Below are positions 1-11,649 of a stretch of DNA of 64,000 bases, piece by piece. The translations under genes and the position numbers were made by a program. Where the stretch lies: contig NC_079873.1 of NCBI RefSeq assembly GCF_023065955.2, positions 95,580,128 through 95,644,127 of the forward strand. The letters run 5' to 3'. The stretch's first letter is position 1. Every line of letters starts with the position of its first letter. The notes beneath the pieces are model-generated. The model worked only from the letters and a program-made list of their open reading frames with translations, ran no database searches and was not told the origin of the DNA. Source of the DNA: Ursus arctos (lineage: Eukaryota > Chordata > Mammalia > Carnivora > Ursidae).

Positions 1-1430
1 CTTTGATCCAATGCAGTGTTAGCAGGACTCAGTCTCCATAGATCATATCATCTGTAATCCTTCAGAAAGTAGTGATGTTTTGAGCTCCTCATGTAGGCAA
101 GAGAACTAAAACCCAGGATATGTATCAATTACATTCAGGGTGAAGAATTGCTGAATCGCAGTTTAATGTAGCCAACCTGCCACCACGTGGGTTTTGATCT
201 GTTCCAGAGACGGTATCCAACTGAGAGCTCGTTGTTGTTCTCTGTTGCCCGCAGGTTGGATATTTGGCAATTGCAGTAACTAGATCAGCTATAGAGAGTG
301 ACAACACGCTCTTTTGGTTCAAGCATAGATTTTATCAGTTTCCACAGGGCTGTTCTGTATTCTATTCTCTTCGCTCTGTGATAGCCAATGACAGAAACTG
401 ACATAGAATGGTCGAGTGATTGTATTTTAGTGTTTAATATCTCTTCTTTGGTAGGTGCTTTCTGATGGACATTGAAGTATGATACAGAGAGCTTAATAAC
501 CTGTACCTGTTCCCACAGGGATACAGTGCTTTATCTCCAGACATCCTTTTCCTTAATATTCTAGACTATCTTCTTAAAGTCCGCAGGCCAAGTAGTGAAA
601 CAGTCTGCCACTGCGCATGAATTCACGTACATCCCTACTGCAGTACACTTCTAATTCCGCAGACCTTGAATGACTAGGTGCACCACATGGAGCTCTGTGC
701 ATTGGTAAGTCTTCTCCTCACCAGTGTCTTTCGTAGCCACCCTTTTGTGGAGTTGCAGTATAGATCTTGTTAATTTTGCGACTATTCCCAGATACCTGAT
801 TGACCTATGTATGAGCCAGGCTTGACCTTTTTCCTTCTTGCCTAGCTACTCATAAGAAATTCACATGAGACCTTAAATGTGGGTGAAAGTAGAGGCATTA
901 GTGAAACCGCTGTGGCTGTTATGGAGGTCATGGCCACCTGAAGTTTTTTTGTGCCCTCTGTCCCTGCTTGTGCCTGATTATAGATGGCCTCTTTCCATCT
1001 TAAAATCATCACTGTGAGCCTCATCCTATCTTTTTTGTTTTTGTATTAAAGATTTTAAGTAATCCGTACATCCAACATGGGTCTCGAACTTACGACCCCC
1101 AGATCAAGAGTCATATGCTCCACTGTCTGAGCCAGCCAAGCATCCCCTCTCATCCTATCTTTTTGAAAACATGGATGTGCTAGATATGCAGTTCTGGCTG
1201 CATAGTTACTTGATACTCCATTGTCAGTTACTCTGTCTCTACCGAAGTGCTGTAATTCACTATGTTCTATTTCTCTAAAGTTGTCTATTTCTCCATCGAA
1301 TACTGTTTGGCCTTGATCCAGAACCCTAGATATGGCACAGTGGACATTCTTGGTGCAAGATCCACTCAACTCTGTTAGCCTTTCAAGTTTTCTCTTCTGC
1401 TAGTTTGTAATGGGATCAAAATGTCCTAAT
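1..1430 (-). pseudogene. ERV-L-like endogenous retrovirus pol relic (RNase H to integrase N-terminus), broken
   Basis: Minus-strand translation in several frames gives pieces that resemble ERV-L pol. The frame at 842-1024 looks like the connection region between reverse transcriptase and RNase H. A stretch near 440-480 reads like the RNase H segment ending in an 'HQKAPT' motif. The frame at 125-322 contains 'ADLVTAIAKYPTC' followed by QQR, as at the start of the ERV-L integrase zinc-binding region; the Cys is near 251-253. The relic runs off the window start, so the integrase core lies outside. Stops and frameshifts separate the pieces, and a SINE at 1,036-1,148 splits the sequence; 1,165-1,430 appears to be upstream pol. 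It cannot be functional. Assignment rests on motif memory; another class III retrovirus is possible. Confidence 0.66.
1036..1148 (-). mobile_element. Short carnivore tRNA-derived SINE inside the ERV-L relic
   Basis: The reverse complement carries the carnivore tRNA-SINE signature: 'ctgagccagcca' at the 5' end, then a region with 'acttgatc' and 'gaacccatg'-like box B features, and an A-rich end. It is flanked by a perfect 16-bp duplication, ctcatcctatcttttt, at 1,020-1,035 and 1,149-1,164. This is the target-site duplication (TSD) of a retrotransposed copy and fixes both ends. The lack of the usual pyrimidine-rich body marks it as a short tRNA-only subtype. Confidence 0.88.
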
Positions 1431-1586
1431 ATTGCTTAAGGGTCATGTCAAGGAATCTTGTGTTTTCAACTTTTTTGTGGTGCGTGTGGATATTTAGGAG
1501 AAATCTATTTTAATTTTTTCAATAACGTGGTCCCTGTGTGGAGAGGATCATAGACCCTATTCTGTGCTACTCAGAATCCCCTCAGG

Positions 1587-1791
1587 GGGCGCCTGGGTGG
1601 CACAGCGGTTAAGCGTCTGCCTTCGGCTCAGGGCGTGATCCTGGCGTTATGGGATCGAGCCCCACATCAGGCTCCTCCGCTATGAGCCTGCTTCTTCCTC
1701 TCCCACTCCCCCTGCTTGTGTTCCCTCTCTCGCTGGCTGTCTCTCTCTCTGTCGAATGAATAAATAAAATCTTAAAAAAAAAAAAAAAAAA
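1587..1791 (+). mobile_element. Young Can-SINE (SINEC, bear-type subfamily)
   Basis: A complete element: tRNA-like head 'gcctgggtggcacagcgg' with A-box and B-box regions, (CT)-rich body, AATAAA-type 3' motif and an 18-20 nt poly(A). The perfect 14-bp TSD agaatcccctcagg lies at 1,573-1,586 and 1,792-1,805. The intact tail and perfect TSD indicate recent insertion by the L1 machinery. The head and body are nearly the same as the copies at 3,570, 16,737 (minus), 26,884 and 42,037 (minus). Confidence 0.96.
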
Positions 1792-1805
1792 AGAATCCCC
1801 TCAGG

Positions 1806-2767
1806 AATGAAGGACTTACTCTCTTAGCTTCCGGGAGAAGGGAAGAAAAGTTCCTCACCCAAGGGCCAGTTCAGAATAGTAGTAGTAATAGCAAGAATAA
1901 TATTAATGGATTTCCCTGAGATCTTTGTTGGCCCTGCATGGCACCTTACTTCTCCCTCTGTCTAGTCCTGCTTCCTTCATTCCCTTCCCTACCACAGGTA
2001 TTGATCCAAAGAGTGTTTTCTGATATAGTTCCAGCATGCTAATATTAGATATTGTTTGTCAGAGAACCTGATTTGCAGTTGAAAGCAGAAGCTGCTACTT
2101 GAGAAGACATGAGAAGGTCTGGGTAATGTGAAGAAAGACAGTGGGAGGATGAGGAGGTGGGTATACAGGGCACAGGTATTTAATGAGGCACTAAGAAACT
2201 GATGGGGAACAGGAGGATAAGTTGCATATTTCATATCTTTAAGACTTCACCACCTTGGTCCCATGATGCAAATTCAAATATTCAGTATATAGAGTTTTAT
2301 ATGTGGGTGTTTGTGTTTTTTTATATACACATAAACATGTGTTTCATGCCATGTTTTCAGAACAGCCCATTGATTTGATATTACTTTCCACCAGTTGTTT
2401 TGTTTTGGCTTCGTGTTATAAACCCTGGAAAAGGGAGGGTCAATTGACTAGGTATCTGGGAAAATAATTATGTTTCATTCTGCTGATTGTACAGGTTAGC
2501 AGTGTTCAGTAAAAATGCAAGGAAAGGTCCAGGATCTGAAAATTGTAGTGTTAACAAGTGGAAAATCTTCCACTCCTAACAAATTAGTGTGTTGCCTTAG
2601 TCTTCCAAACACTTCCGGATCATTTTTGCTTTACCGTTGAATTCTGAGATCAGTCTTGAATGAGGACAGACAAGAGGCAACAGGAGAAGTGAAGAACAGC
2701 ATTTGCTGTTCTTTGGAAAATTTTCATACAGCTTTGTGGAACATCTTGTCTTGATGTATGCTTTCCT

Positions 2768-2799
<32 letters not shown>

Positions 2800-3554
2800 T
2801 CAGCCCAATTGGCTAGCTAAGATCTGCTCTAAGCAGATTTTGCATAATGAAATGACAGGGCATAAATATCCATGCATTCTCTCAGTATGCCCCTTTCACT
2901 ATTTATAATGATATAAACATTGTTATGTCTGTTTGTGGCTCATCATTTATTCATCTGGAATTGGTCTCACCTTTCAAAGCTGGATCTGTTGAGAAGAATT
3001 AAAATTTCACAAAGCAACTTTGATCCGATGCTTTTCCGTAGGGACTGTTGTGCCAAAGAAATAGAAGGCGTAGTCCTTGACCTTTAGGACTTTTCAGTCT
3101 ATTTGACCAGTTCAAGTATACCCACATGGGAAAAACTGAAAAGAAGAGATAATGATTTAATACAGTATTTCTAAAAGTTGTCTAAATGAAAGGAAGAGTC
3201 AGCTGATACACCAGGGAATCTGTGGGATCTCATAAAAGTGTCTGTCTCTACATGTGAAATATTTCTTGTTTTGTCTTAAAATATAAAATTCTGTTTTATT
3301 TTCAAATATTTTAAGTGGTTTAGTGTAAAAACGATGTATTCATATGTTTCCCATTCTTGAAGTAAAAATAATATTTTAGGAACTTGCATTATATTTGTAG
3401 TGTGGTTTATTTTATGATTTTCCTAACCTTTGGAATTATGGGAATGTGTATATTCTCTTTTGAAAAGTATGGATTTAATTTCTCTTTTCTCAGCTGAGTT
3501 GTTTCTATTAGAGTACAGGACCTCTTCATCTCAAGACTTTGTATAGTTAACATT
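1806..3554. other. Unassigned AT-rich intergenic DNA
   Basis: No exon, splice-bounded frame or recognisable repeat could be supported. It contains a poly(T) run near 2,780-2,799 preceded by a CT-rich stretch, and a short TA-rich segment near 2,320. The minus-strand frame at 1,989-2,234 has no recognisable domain and is hydrophobic because of pyrimidine-rich sequence. Confidence 0.4.
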
Positions 3555-3569
3555 AAGAAATGTGTCAGG

Positions 3570-3772
3570 GGGCACCTGGGTGGCGCAGTCGTTAAGCGTC
3601 TGCCTTCTGCTCAGGGCGTGATCCCGGCGTTATGGGATCGAGCCCCACATTAGACTCCTCCGCTGGGAGCCTGCTTCTTCCTCTCCCACTCCCCCTGCTT
3701 GTGTTCCCTCTCTCGCTGGCTGTCTCTGTCAAGTAAATGAATAAAATCTTCAAAAAAAAAAAAAAAAAAAAA
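3570..3772 (+). mobile_element. Young Can-SINE (SINEC, bear-type subfamily)
   Basis: Full-length copy with head 'gcacctgggtggcgcagtcg', bear-type body and a poly(A) of about 22. A perfect 15-bp TSD, aagaaatgtgtcagg, is present at 3,555-3,569 and 3,773-3,787. The minus-strand open frame across this tail (3,650-3,883) encodes a phenylalanine run from the poly(A) and is not a gene. Confidence 0.96.
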
Positions 3773-4029
3773 AAGAAATGTGTCAGGCTGTAGAAAAATA
3801 TTTTTCTGTGAGAGGGCCTTTTTATGCTTCCCTGATAGCACAGTGTAAGTATCGTTATGGTGATAGCACCAGAGAAGTATCATTATAGTGCCCTGGGACG
3901 ACCTCTACTCGGAAATACGTATTTCTTTTGTTGGGAATAACTAGAAAGCCACCGTAAGATATGTGTCCTTTTAGTCTCAAGGAGTGTATTATTTTGTGCC
4001 TGTAGGTTTTTTGTTCAAGTGTATTATAT

Positions 4030-4545
4030 TCGTATCCTATAGCTGGTGTAACCCATTACCACAACCTTAATGGCTTAACCCAACGTAAATGTTTGGTCTT
4101 AGAGTCCTGATGGTCAGAAGTCCGAATTGGCTCTCACTAGGCTAAAATGAAGCTATCAAGTGGCCTATATATATTTTTTAGAGCCTTTAGGGAAGCATCT
4201 TTTTATATGTTTTCCAGCTTCTAAGGGCTTCCCACATTCCTTAGCTCTATGCCCCCCCCCCCTTTTTTCTAACTCAGCAATTTCTGTTTAAGCCTTTTTG
4301 GCATTTCCTTACTCTGAAACTGACTCTTCTTCCTTTCCCTTTCACACTGAAGACCTCTTGTAATCACATGGGGCCCATCCAGATAATTCAGGATAGTCGT
4401 TTTACTTTAAGGTTAGCTCCTGATTAGTGGCCTGAATTCCACTTATTACCTTAATTTCTCTTTTCCATGTAATTTAACATTCATAGGTTCTGGCAATTAG
4501 GGCATGGAAAGCGTTGGAAGGACATTATTCTGCCTACCATATATA
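4030..4545 (+). mobile_element. MLT1-type MaLR LTR
   Basis: The sequence follows the MLT1 LTR from its start ('taacccattaccacaacctt' and 'atggcttaac') through 'tcagaagtccgaattggctc', 'ggcccatccagataattcag' and 'attattctgcctaccat' at the 3' end. These are the standard landmarks of this ancient mammalian ERVL-MaLR LTR. No internal region is attached, so it is probably a solo LTR. A C-run at 4,253-4,262 has expanded inside it. Confidence 0.85.
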
Positions 4546-4559
4546 TTGATGTTGACGTG

Positions 4560-5685
4560 TTCTCTCTGAGATTGGAGTAAACCCTGTATTTGACCCCTGT
4601 TTGTGCCTATATGAAAAAGGTGTAAAAGGTCTACTCCAATGGAAAAGGATTTTTATGAGTGTTTTAAGTATTCTGGTGTTCTGGTGAAGTATTGATAAAT
4701 AAACAAACTAAAAGATAACGTTTAAGCAAGTACATTTAGAATACGGGAGTGTGTGTGAGTATTTAGCAGATTTTTCTTGTTTTCAGTTTGCCTTGATTTG
4801 ATATTTTTTTATAGGGAATCTTCTGGGTAAGGTGAACGAAAGATCAGTCTCATTCAGTACCCCCAGGATGCTGTACAAATGTTAACATTTTCCTTGTTGT
4901 CTCATGTGAAGATGGCGGGACGTATAGTGTTAATGCACGTCTAGTCCCTCTGTGGTTCCATGCATCACAGACTGGAAACCACTGTGCCCTCGGAGTACTT
5001 GTGCTCTTCTGGATAGTGTTCAAATTCTGTCTCATCTGCTTTGCTCATTCTTTCTAATTTTTACATTTTGTATTACCATCTTGGACACAGTTTTTTTTCA
5101 TGTAATGGGTATCTTCTTATTTTTCTTTTATTGCTGGTGACCTGGATCAAAATCTCTATCTGTAGCCCATGCGGACAACACAGGACCTTTTTTTTTTTTT
5201 TCCTGAATGACAAAAATGTCTCCTAAGGGTTCATTCTTGAGACTCTGATCCAGTTACTTGTATGCTCAGTGACTGCCTCTGATTGAAAGACTTGCTTACT
5301 GTGACTCCCTGGTATGCTGGAAATACCAATCTCACCGCTTGAGGAGCCTTCCTGATTAGTGGAATATAAGGAATTGCTACAGTCCAATTTTCTAGTCTAA
5401 TCTGATTCTCCTCATGGATGCTACCATAATCACTGCAGTGGCTTATGGTCAGTCAGATTTCAAAATATCATGGTATGACGTTGACTCCGTTTGTCAGGCA
5501 TCCTCATCAGAGTTTGGAGAAGCCCTTGAATATGTACCAGATCTTCCTTTGCGAGGAATGGTTAGGGGAATGTGGGAGAATGGGAATATCATCCAGCCTA
5601 GGCTACTTATGTCAGTTATGTGGTTAGAGGAGTGTTATGAGACTATCACCGATTCAGTCTGTAAATGGGCAATTTATTTAAATGC
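4560..5685. other. Unassigned intergenic DNA
   Basis: No recognised repeat or exon. Short frames on both strands (for example 5,414-5,689 plus and 4,850-5,035 minus) have no recognisable domain, no conserved splice context and no homology I can name. A T-run lies at about 5,190-5,202. Confidence 0.35.
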
Positions 5686-5689
5686 ATAA

Positions 5690-5890
5690 TGGTATTCATA
5701 ATCATTTTATTGATCACTTACCATAGGCTAGCCATCATGGTAAGATTCTTCCATATAATATTGTATGTAACATTTTTCAACAACCATGTGAGTTAAATGC
5801 TATTATTATGTCCAGTGACAGTTGAAGAAACCGATACTCAGAGACGTTTAGTAAGTTGTCCAAGACCATACAGCTAGTAAGTAGCAGAAC
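5690..5890 (-). repeat. MIR SINE relic
   Basis: In plus-strand order it shows the complement of MIR landmarks: 'gaagaaaccgatactcagag', then 'taagttgtccaagaccatac' and 'agctagtaagtagcagaac'. This is the MIR core read on the minus strand. Upstream, 'tattattatgtccagtgac' matches the MIR region next to the core. It is old and diverged, as expected for MIR. Confidence 0.8.
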
Positions 5891-5899
5891 AAATATTTC

Positions 5900-6880
5900 G
5901 GTTGTAATCTGAAAAAACTTGTCTTAGTTTAGTTCCCCTGAAAGGAAAGCATTTGACAAAGATGTGGGTCAAGGTAGTATTTTGGGATGTGATCCCAGAA
6001 AACAAAGTGAGAGTGTAGGGAGAATAAGACAGGAAGTCAAAGCTACTACAACAGTGTATTTTTAAGTCACTAATGTCAGTAGTAGGGGCTCAGTTTTACT
6101 GGGACCTCCTGAAAATTATACAAAATACTCCCCAGAATAATCCCCCTGAAAAGATGGGTGAATGATTTATTCTCTGACTCCCGTCCTCCAATGGTTGAGG
6201 GTTGTCCCTGGGAGAGTTCATTCAAGTGCACTTCTGGGCTGAAATTTTTCTAGGCCTAAGAGGCAGAAGAGAAGGCCTTGGGTTAGAAAGCAGAAAACCT
6301 TCAAACTATGCAGGGTCACGGTGGAAGGAAGGTATTTGTCTGAACTCTCCTGGAACTGTTCATCACAACTGCCGTTGAAATCGAAGGTGTTCCAAGAGGC
6401 TATGACGTGGGGCACTAGAGGCATTATGTTACAGAATTCTAAATCTGGTGCTCTAAACCATGATTCTTTTTGGGTGAAACTGTTTCTTGGGAAAGCTTTT
6501 CACTGTATGTGTTTTCTGATACTTTCCCAATACATGAATAATCTCTTAACAAATATTAATTATGCTCCACTTATGTTCTAGATACCTTTTGGTATTATGA
6601 CGATATAGACATAGAATAGCAAAGGTCTTGCTTTCTTGGAAACGTTCATTTCTGTTATGATCTGGCAAGCAGGTGGACCTGACTCAATGGACTATTACAG
6701 GACAGTGGAATGAACATGATTATTCAGGCCTTGTTTCTGTGTGTCATGTATTCAAGTGTGTACATTTCTTTTTTTCAAATTGCAGATGTGAAATCAATTA
6801 TGTTCAGAGATAGAATGTGTTGGAAGGTATGTCAGGATACTAAGAATCAACTCATTAGGCAATAGAAAGTTGAGGTAGAG
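5900..6880. other. Unassigned intergenic DNA
   Basis: No coding exon or clear repeat was seen. Opposed short frames near 6,218-6,581 overlap each other on opposite strands and lack any recognisable domain, as expected for chance frames. Confidence 0.35.
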
Positions 6881-7066
6881 GGTGCCGGGGTGGCTCAGTC
6901 GGTTAAGCATCTGCCTTCAGCTCAGGTCATGATCCCAGGGTCCTGGGATGAGCCCCATGTTGGGGCTCCCTGCATAGCAGGGAGTCTGTTTCTCCCTTTC
7001 CCTCTGCCCCTCCACCCACTGGTGTGCTCTCTCTCAAATAAAAAATAAAATCATTTTTTTAAAAAA
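6881..7066 (+). mobile_element. Can-SINE (SINEC), older subfamily
   Basis: Head 'tgccggggtggctcagtcgg', then 'taagcatctgccttcagctc', a (CT)-rich body and a short 'aaaataaaatc' tail ending in mixed T/A. It is of the general caniform type ('ctcaggtcatgatcccaggg') rather than the young bear-type. A clear TSD was not found. Confidence 0.9.
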
Positions 7067-7259
7067 GGGGTGGTGGAGAATGAGGGGTTAGGAAACCCTG
7101 GCAGCATGCCAGCAGCTCTTTTCCTGGCTGCTGATGCAGCACACGCTTGCCTTCACCTTCCACAACCTTGAACTCGTCTTGACATACCAGTGGGAGCCAG
7201 ACCGCTGAATAGCCTGTATTACAGCAGTGAGACCCATTGTTTGATTTCCGGACAATTAA

Positions 7260-7396
7260 CAGACCTTTGAAATGTATGTGATCCTGGTTCGTCTGTGTGC
7301 GCACATGCATATGTGTCTACATTTTAAAGGATTAAAGACAGGTCTGAGCCAGGTGAGCTTGAAGTACTCAAACTGTCATTCACATATATTTATTAT
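7260..7396 (+). repeat. Copy A of an uncharacterised 137-bp duplicated segment
   Basis: This segment is matched, in reverse complement, by 13,211-13,351. By eye about 11 mismatches and one 4-nt gap separate the copies, roughly 92% identity. It begins 'cagacctttgaaatgtatgt' and ends 'cacatatatttattat'. It is not a Can-SINE, MIR or L1 piece that I recognise. It could be a little-known interspersed repeat, or the source of a short retrocopy. Confidence 0.8.
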
Positions 7397-7734
7397 TACA
7401 AGTGCATTAGGGGCAAAAATATTAGCCATGCATCCTTGGCTATTTGTTGCTATTTCAAAGCCTCAGCAAGATGCTCTGTTTTTATGCATAAACAGACTAA
7501 TTGGTTGTGTGAGTTGAAGATCAGGTTTTGTGATTTGAGGAGGGGAAGAATAATCCCCCTTCCAAAGTTATTTCTTCTACTAAATTATTGTGCTACATCA
7601 AAATTTAATGTTGGACATATTTTCTTTTCCCATCCATTTTCTTTCAAAGCATGGCACTTAAGTCCCTGACATGACTTAACAAGTCAGTGCCATTAGGAGA
7701 CAAAAGGTGGTAAAATGCCATGCGGAGGGGAATG

Positions 7735-7960
7735 GAATTCAGACTCCCTGGGTTTTGTACACTAGTTGTGCCACTTACTGTATAATTTTTGGCAATTCAC
7801 GTAGTCCCTCTGAGAAGTGTCCGTTTTTCTATCCTTGAGATGTAAATTGACCATGCCTCCTACTTAGTTAATGAGAGGAAAATTGAAATGATGGATCCCA
7901 AAGTGCCTCGCAGAGGGAGTCTCTACTAAGTGCTCAGTAAAAGCCAGTATTTTCTTTCAT
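7735..7960 (+). repeat. MIR SINE relic
   Basis: Follows MIR order: 'cagactccctgggtttt', 'tgccacttactgtataat', then a diverged core, 'gatgtaaattgaccatgcct' and 'aagtgctcagtaaaagcc' at the 3' end. It is a diverged but near full-length MIR. Confidence 0.75.
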
Positions 7961-7964
7961 TCAT

Positions 7965-8870
7965 TCTATGAAAAGAAGGCTGAGGGAAGTGTGCCCGTCG
8001 CTGATGGGGAGTAACTAGCCCGAAATAAGAGAATGCTGTATTATTGAGGGCCCTACCTACCTCTCAGCTTTTGGTAATGGCCTGTGGTGTGAGGGGGAGA
8101 GGTCTTTACCAAAGACGCGGACTTAAAAGCCTTTTGCCTTTTTGTGTCTGTCCCCTTCTTCTTGGTGACCTCTGTGCCTCAGTTTATTTATCATCAAAAT
8201 ATGGAGCCTGTCATTTTGACTTAGCTTTATAGGATATCGCAGGGATCCGGTGGCCAGCGGCGCCTGGGAAGCCCTGTACAAGCAGCAGGCATGGCCGAGT
8301 GCGTGGATTTATGTGCAGAGAGAACAGCAGTAGTCCTGCACTCCCTCCCGCCAGCCCCTGCCTTTCCTCCCTAGTCTGGAGATTCATGTTCATTTAAGAA
8401 AAGGTCAGACAAAAAAGCTTCAAAATTTAGGTCAGCCTCCTCTAATTAACTCTCAGGAACCAGACACCTCACTCCTCATTACGCTGAGCAGTCATCAGCG
8501 TTCTCTAAGGGAAGGGCATACTAATACACCTGACAAGATTCTCTGGTTCAGTGCATGCTTGCAACAGAAAGACAAGGGGAAAGGGGAAAAAAAAACCAAA
8601 ACAATTTATTTTAGCCATGAAATGGGAAGGGATCGGCATAAACAAAAAGAGTAACATTATTTAACGTGTAGACTGGGGTAATATGATGGCCTAAACTGTT
8701 GAATTTTATTGACTATATGTATACAGAGTAGTATCTACTGATAAGAAAATAAGAGAGGAAGCAGGTTTCCTGACTGGGATTTTCTATTAAATTTTTCTAA
8801 ATTATTTTGGATATGATAGAGTCAATAAAAAGAATAGTAGATTAGAAATTGGGAGTCAGATTATCTGGTT
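7965..8870. other. Intergenic DNA, slightly GC-richer
   Basis: 8,040-8,400 is somewhat GC-richer than its surroundings and contains 'tgcctcagtttatttatcat', a possible MIR remnant. Opposed short frames at 8,044-8,232 (plus) and 8,211-8,393 (minus) have no recognisable domain. No promoter or exon could be supported. Confidence 0.35.
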
Positions 8871-8874
8871 GGTA

Positions 8875-8975
8875 ATCTCTTATTTGTTTGTGACTAGGTA
8901 TATAAACTTGAGCACATGTTTTAATCTTTATATGCAAAATAAAGGGACTTATCTATCATAGATCGCCTCTAAAGT
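8875..8975 (+). repeat. Partial MIR SINE relic
   Basis: 'tgactaggtatataaacttg' followed by 'agcacatgttttaatcttta' and 'atgcaaaataaagggactta' follows the MIR order from the core to the 'cctcatctgtaaaatggg' segment, with heavy divergence. Ends are uncertain. Confidence 0.5.
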
Positions 8976-8979
8976 CCCC

Positions 8980-10905
8980 TTTTCTTATAACATTTCTATT
9001 TTCCTCAGAGTAAGTGTGGGTCAAAGTTAGGTTCCACATGTATTCGTGATATATTATTGACATCTACAGAGCTCGAAAGTACCCTGGAGTTCACCTTCTG
9101 CAAATATATCATGTTTCATTTACTTTAAAAAATGTCCAATGAGATTTATAAGATTATGGTATCTTTAAATTAGGGCAAATAACATTTTAAATAGGAAAAC
9201 ACAAACCATCAGATGAAAGAGAGATTCGTGTTTCAGAACTCTTGGGTGAGGGAGTACCACAATTTGAATATAAAATTTGGTTCTGAGAATCCTGGAAGCC
9301 AAGGGGAAGAGTGAATTAAATTGGGTTATATTTTATCTCATTATTACATAGAATGAAATAGAAAACTTTGTCTTGTGAAAGAAACTTTTCTAACCCTAAA
9401 ATTAAAATTGTACAAGGAATTGACTGCTTGGATTCTCCTAGATAGGGCCATGGGTAGTATTACTTAATGGAAGACTTCTGCAAAATTAGGTTGTAGAATA
9501 TATGGATAAGTTTCCCCATTTTAGCTTTCTCATCTGCAAATTAGGAATAATTATCTAGGAATCAAAAGATGTGAGGATCAGTCTACATATAGTAATACCA
9601 TTGTTTAAGATGGGGGCAGGTATTGATTTTTGTGAATTAAAATTTCAAAGATGCATCCAGAACTTCAAATAATATCCTCAGCTCTCACCCTTTCTTTTTC
9701 CTTTTGAGTTGGCTTCATTGTCTGGGAAATATCCCCCTGGCAGCTCTAGACTCACATTCACTGCGTTGTCAATCATACCAGAAAAGATGACCTCATCCCC
9801 AAGGGTCCAGCCAATACCCTGAACATTTTGATGTTGGACAAGTTTGTATTATGCGCCAATCTCTGCATATCACTGAAGCCTGATTAAGGGAATGCTTTCA
9901 TTAGGCAGGCATGGGTCAAGGGAGCTATCTGGGGAATAGGGGGCTAGAATGAGTCTCTCCAAACTACATATATTAAAATGAGAGTGGGGGTCATTTGGGG
10001 GGAAGTGAGGTTGAGAATATCCTTCATCAGGGGTTGAGATGTGAGAGGAAATAAAAATTATACATATCAATTACAATAAAGTCATAGGCAAAACATTGCT
10101 TGGTCAGTGTGGGATGATCACGAGGAAATTTACTTGAACTGCAACATTCAGAACAAGAAGGGGTAGCTCATAAGAGTCCCCTTGCCCTTTGGATGGGAGT
10201 GTTCATATTTGAATGACCTGGAAAGTTATTATTTCCTTTCATCATGAAATATTTTCTATGCTTCCCAACTGCTGTCTTTTAATTGATAGATATCCATGAG
10301 GTATGTCAATTCTCAATAACTTATAAATTCATCTTGGCTTAGGAGTCTTCTCTGTAGGAGACTGTGTATATTGTCTCCTGTCCATTAGCTATTTATCTTT
10401 TTTTGTTAATCTCAGGGGGCAATTTTATTTTCTCCATTTCTTCTTGGGTGGCTAGATGTCTCAATTCAGCATTGTCACACTGGTATCAAACATGTCTTTC
10501 CTCACAGATTTGTTGGCAAGACCAAATGAAATTGTGTGAAATATTTGTGTAGTTTTTAGTCTGGCAATAATAGGTACTCAGTAAATAAATAAATGAATAT
10601 TGTTCAATTAACACTTAAAAAAAAAAAAAAACCAGGAAGAAGACAGGTACTAATGGAGCCCATTGTTTTCTTTTTGAGGGCTTTTTTGTTTTTTGAATGC
10701 CTTATTGTTTAATGGTTCTAGTTTCTTCCCAGTGAATTAAACTTAAAGCTTCCATAATAATTAATTTTTCCTGTATCTCATTTCTAGTATATTATCACTG
10801 GACAAATCCTTTCGATTGCCTCCCTAGAATATCTTACTTATCTTTATTTTTTTCCTATCCCTTTGCCAGTAATCTAGTTCTGACCCTCATTTCTCGTTCC
10901 CATAG
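8980..10905. other. Unassigned AT-rich intergenic DNA
   Basis: No exon and no repeat named with confidence. 9,505-9,555 has a weak MIR-like 'cccattttagctttctcatc'. An A-run at about 10,617-10,632 follows 'aataaataaatgaat' and could be the tail of a degraded retroelement. Short frames at 9,870-10,070 and 10,364-10,552 show no domain. Confidence 0.35.
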
Positions 10906-10911
10906 CAATTT

Positions 10912-11093
10912 GCAGCCGGGGCGGCTGGGTGGCTAAGTCAGGTAAACATCCCATTCTTGATTTAGCTGTCATGATCTCAGAGTGGTGAGAATGAGTCTCC
11001 TGTTGTCTCCACGCTCTGTGTGGAGACTTCTTAAGACACTCTCTCACCCTCTCCCTCTGCCCCTCCCCCCTTACAAAAACTAAAGAAATAAAA
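10912..11093 (+). mobile_element. Can-SINE (SINEC), diverged
   Basis: Head 'ggggcggctgggtggctaag', degenerate tRNA-like part, CT-rich body and tail 'aaagaaataaaatag'. A short duplication, atagcaattt, is present before the head (about 10,902-10,911) and after the tail (about 11,093-11,102), supporting the ends. Confidence 0.85.
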
Positions 11094-11442
11094 TAGCAAT
11101 TTATACCTAAATAGTGATCTCCTTCCGTCCCGTCTGAACTATATTCTGCTGCCTGATTGTTCATGTGATACTCTCCCTTCATTGCTTAGAAATAGACAAT
11201 GTCTCCTTGGGTTGTAAAGTCCTTACTTCTGATCATTGTATCTTCGGATCTCCTTAGGGAGGCTTGAATCTAGGTTTTCAGTCTCATGAATATCTGCTCT
11301 AACAAATTGGAAGATTCACCAAAAGTGAGCTATTTACATTTTCCCATAAATTCCTTGTCATTTCCAGCTTAATACATGTGGTCTTCTTCCCACTTGTAAT
11401 GTTCTTATCTCCTATCATAATGTATCTAAGTTCTTCCTTTTT

Positions 11443-11643
11443 GGGTTGCCTGGGTGGCTCAGTCAGTTAAGCATCTGCCTTTTGCTCAGGTCATGATCCT
11501 GGGGTCCTGGGATTGAACCCTGCATTGGGCTCTCTGCTCCATGGGGAGACTGCTTCTCCCTCTCCTTCTGCCTGCCACTTTCTCTGCTGTGCCCTCTCTC
11601 TCTATGTTAAATAAATAAATATAAATAATCTTAAAAAATAATA
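11443..11643 (+). mobile_element. Can-SINE (SINEC)
   Basis: 'gttgcctgggtggctcagtc', then 'taagcatctgccttttgctc', the 'cctgggattgaaccc' B-box region, CT-rich body and an 'aaataaataaat' tail with 'ataatcttaaaaaata'. It is close to the standard caniform form. Confidence 0.93.
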
Positions 11644-11649
11644 AATTCA

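Noticed and set aside
1587..1660. tRNA-like sequence with A and B boxes (also in all other SINE heads)
   Set aside because: These are SINE heads derived from tRNA, lacking a proper cloverleaf; they are not tRNA genes.
5414..5689. 91-residue plus-strand open frame beginning with ATG
   Set aside because: No domain, no splice sites of note and no homology I can name. It lies in AT-rich unique DNA, and frames of this length are expected by chance in 64 kb.
8044..8393. Slightly GC-richer stretch considered as a promoter or CpG island
   Set aside because: CpG sites are sparse and there is no exon, TATA box or initiator arrangement nearby.
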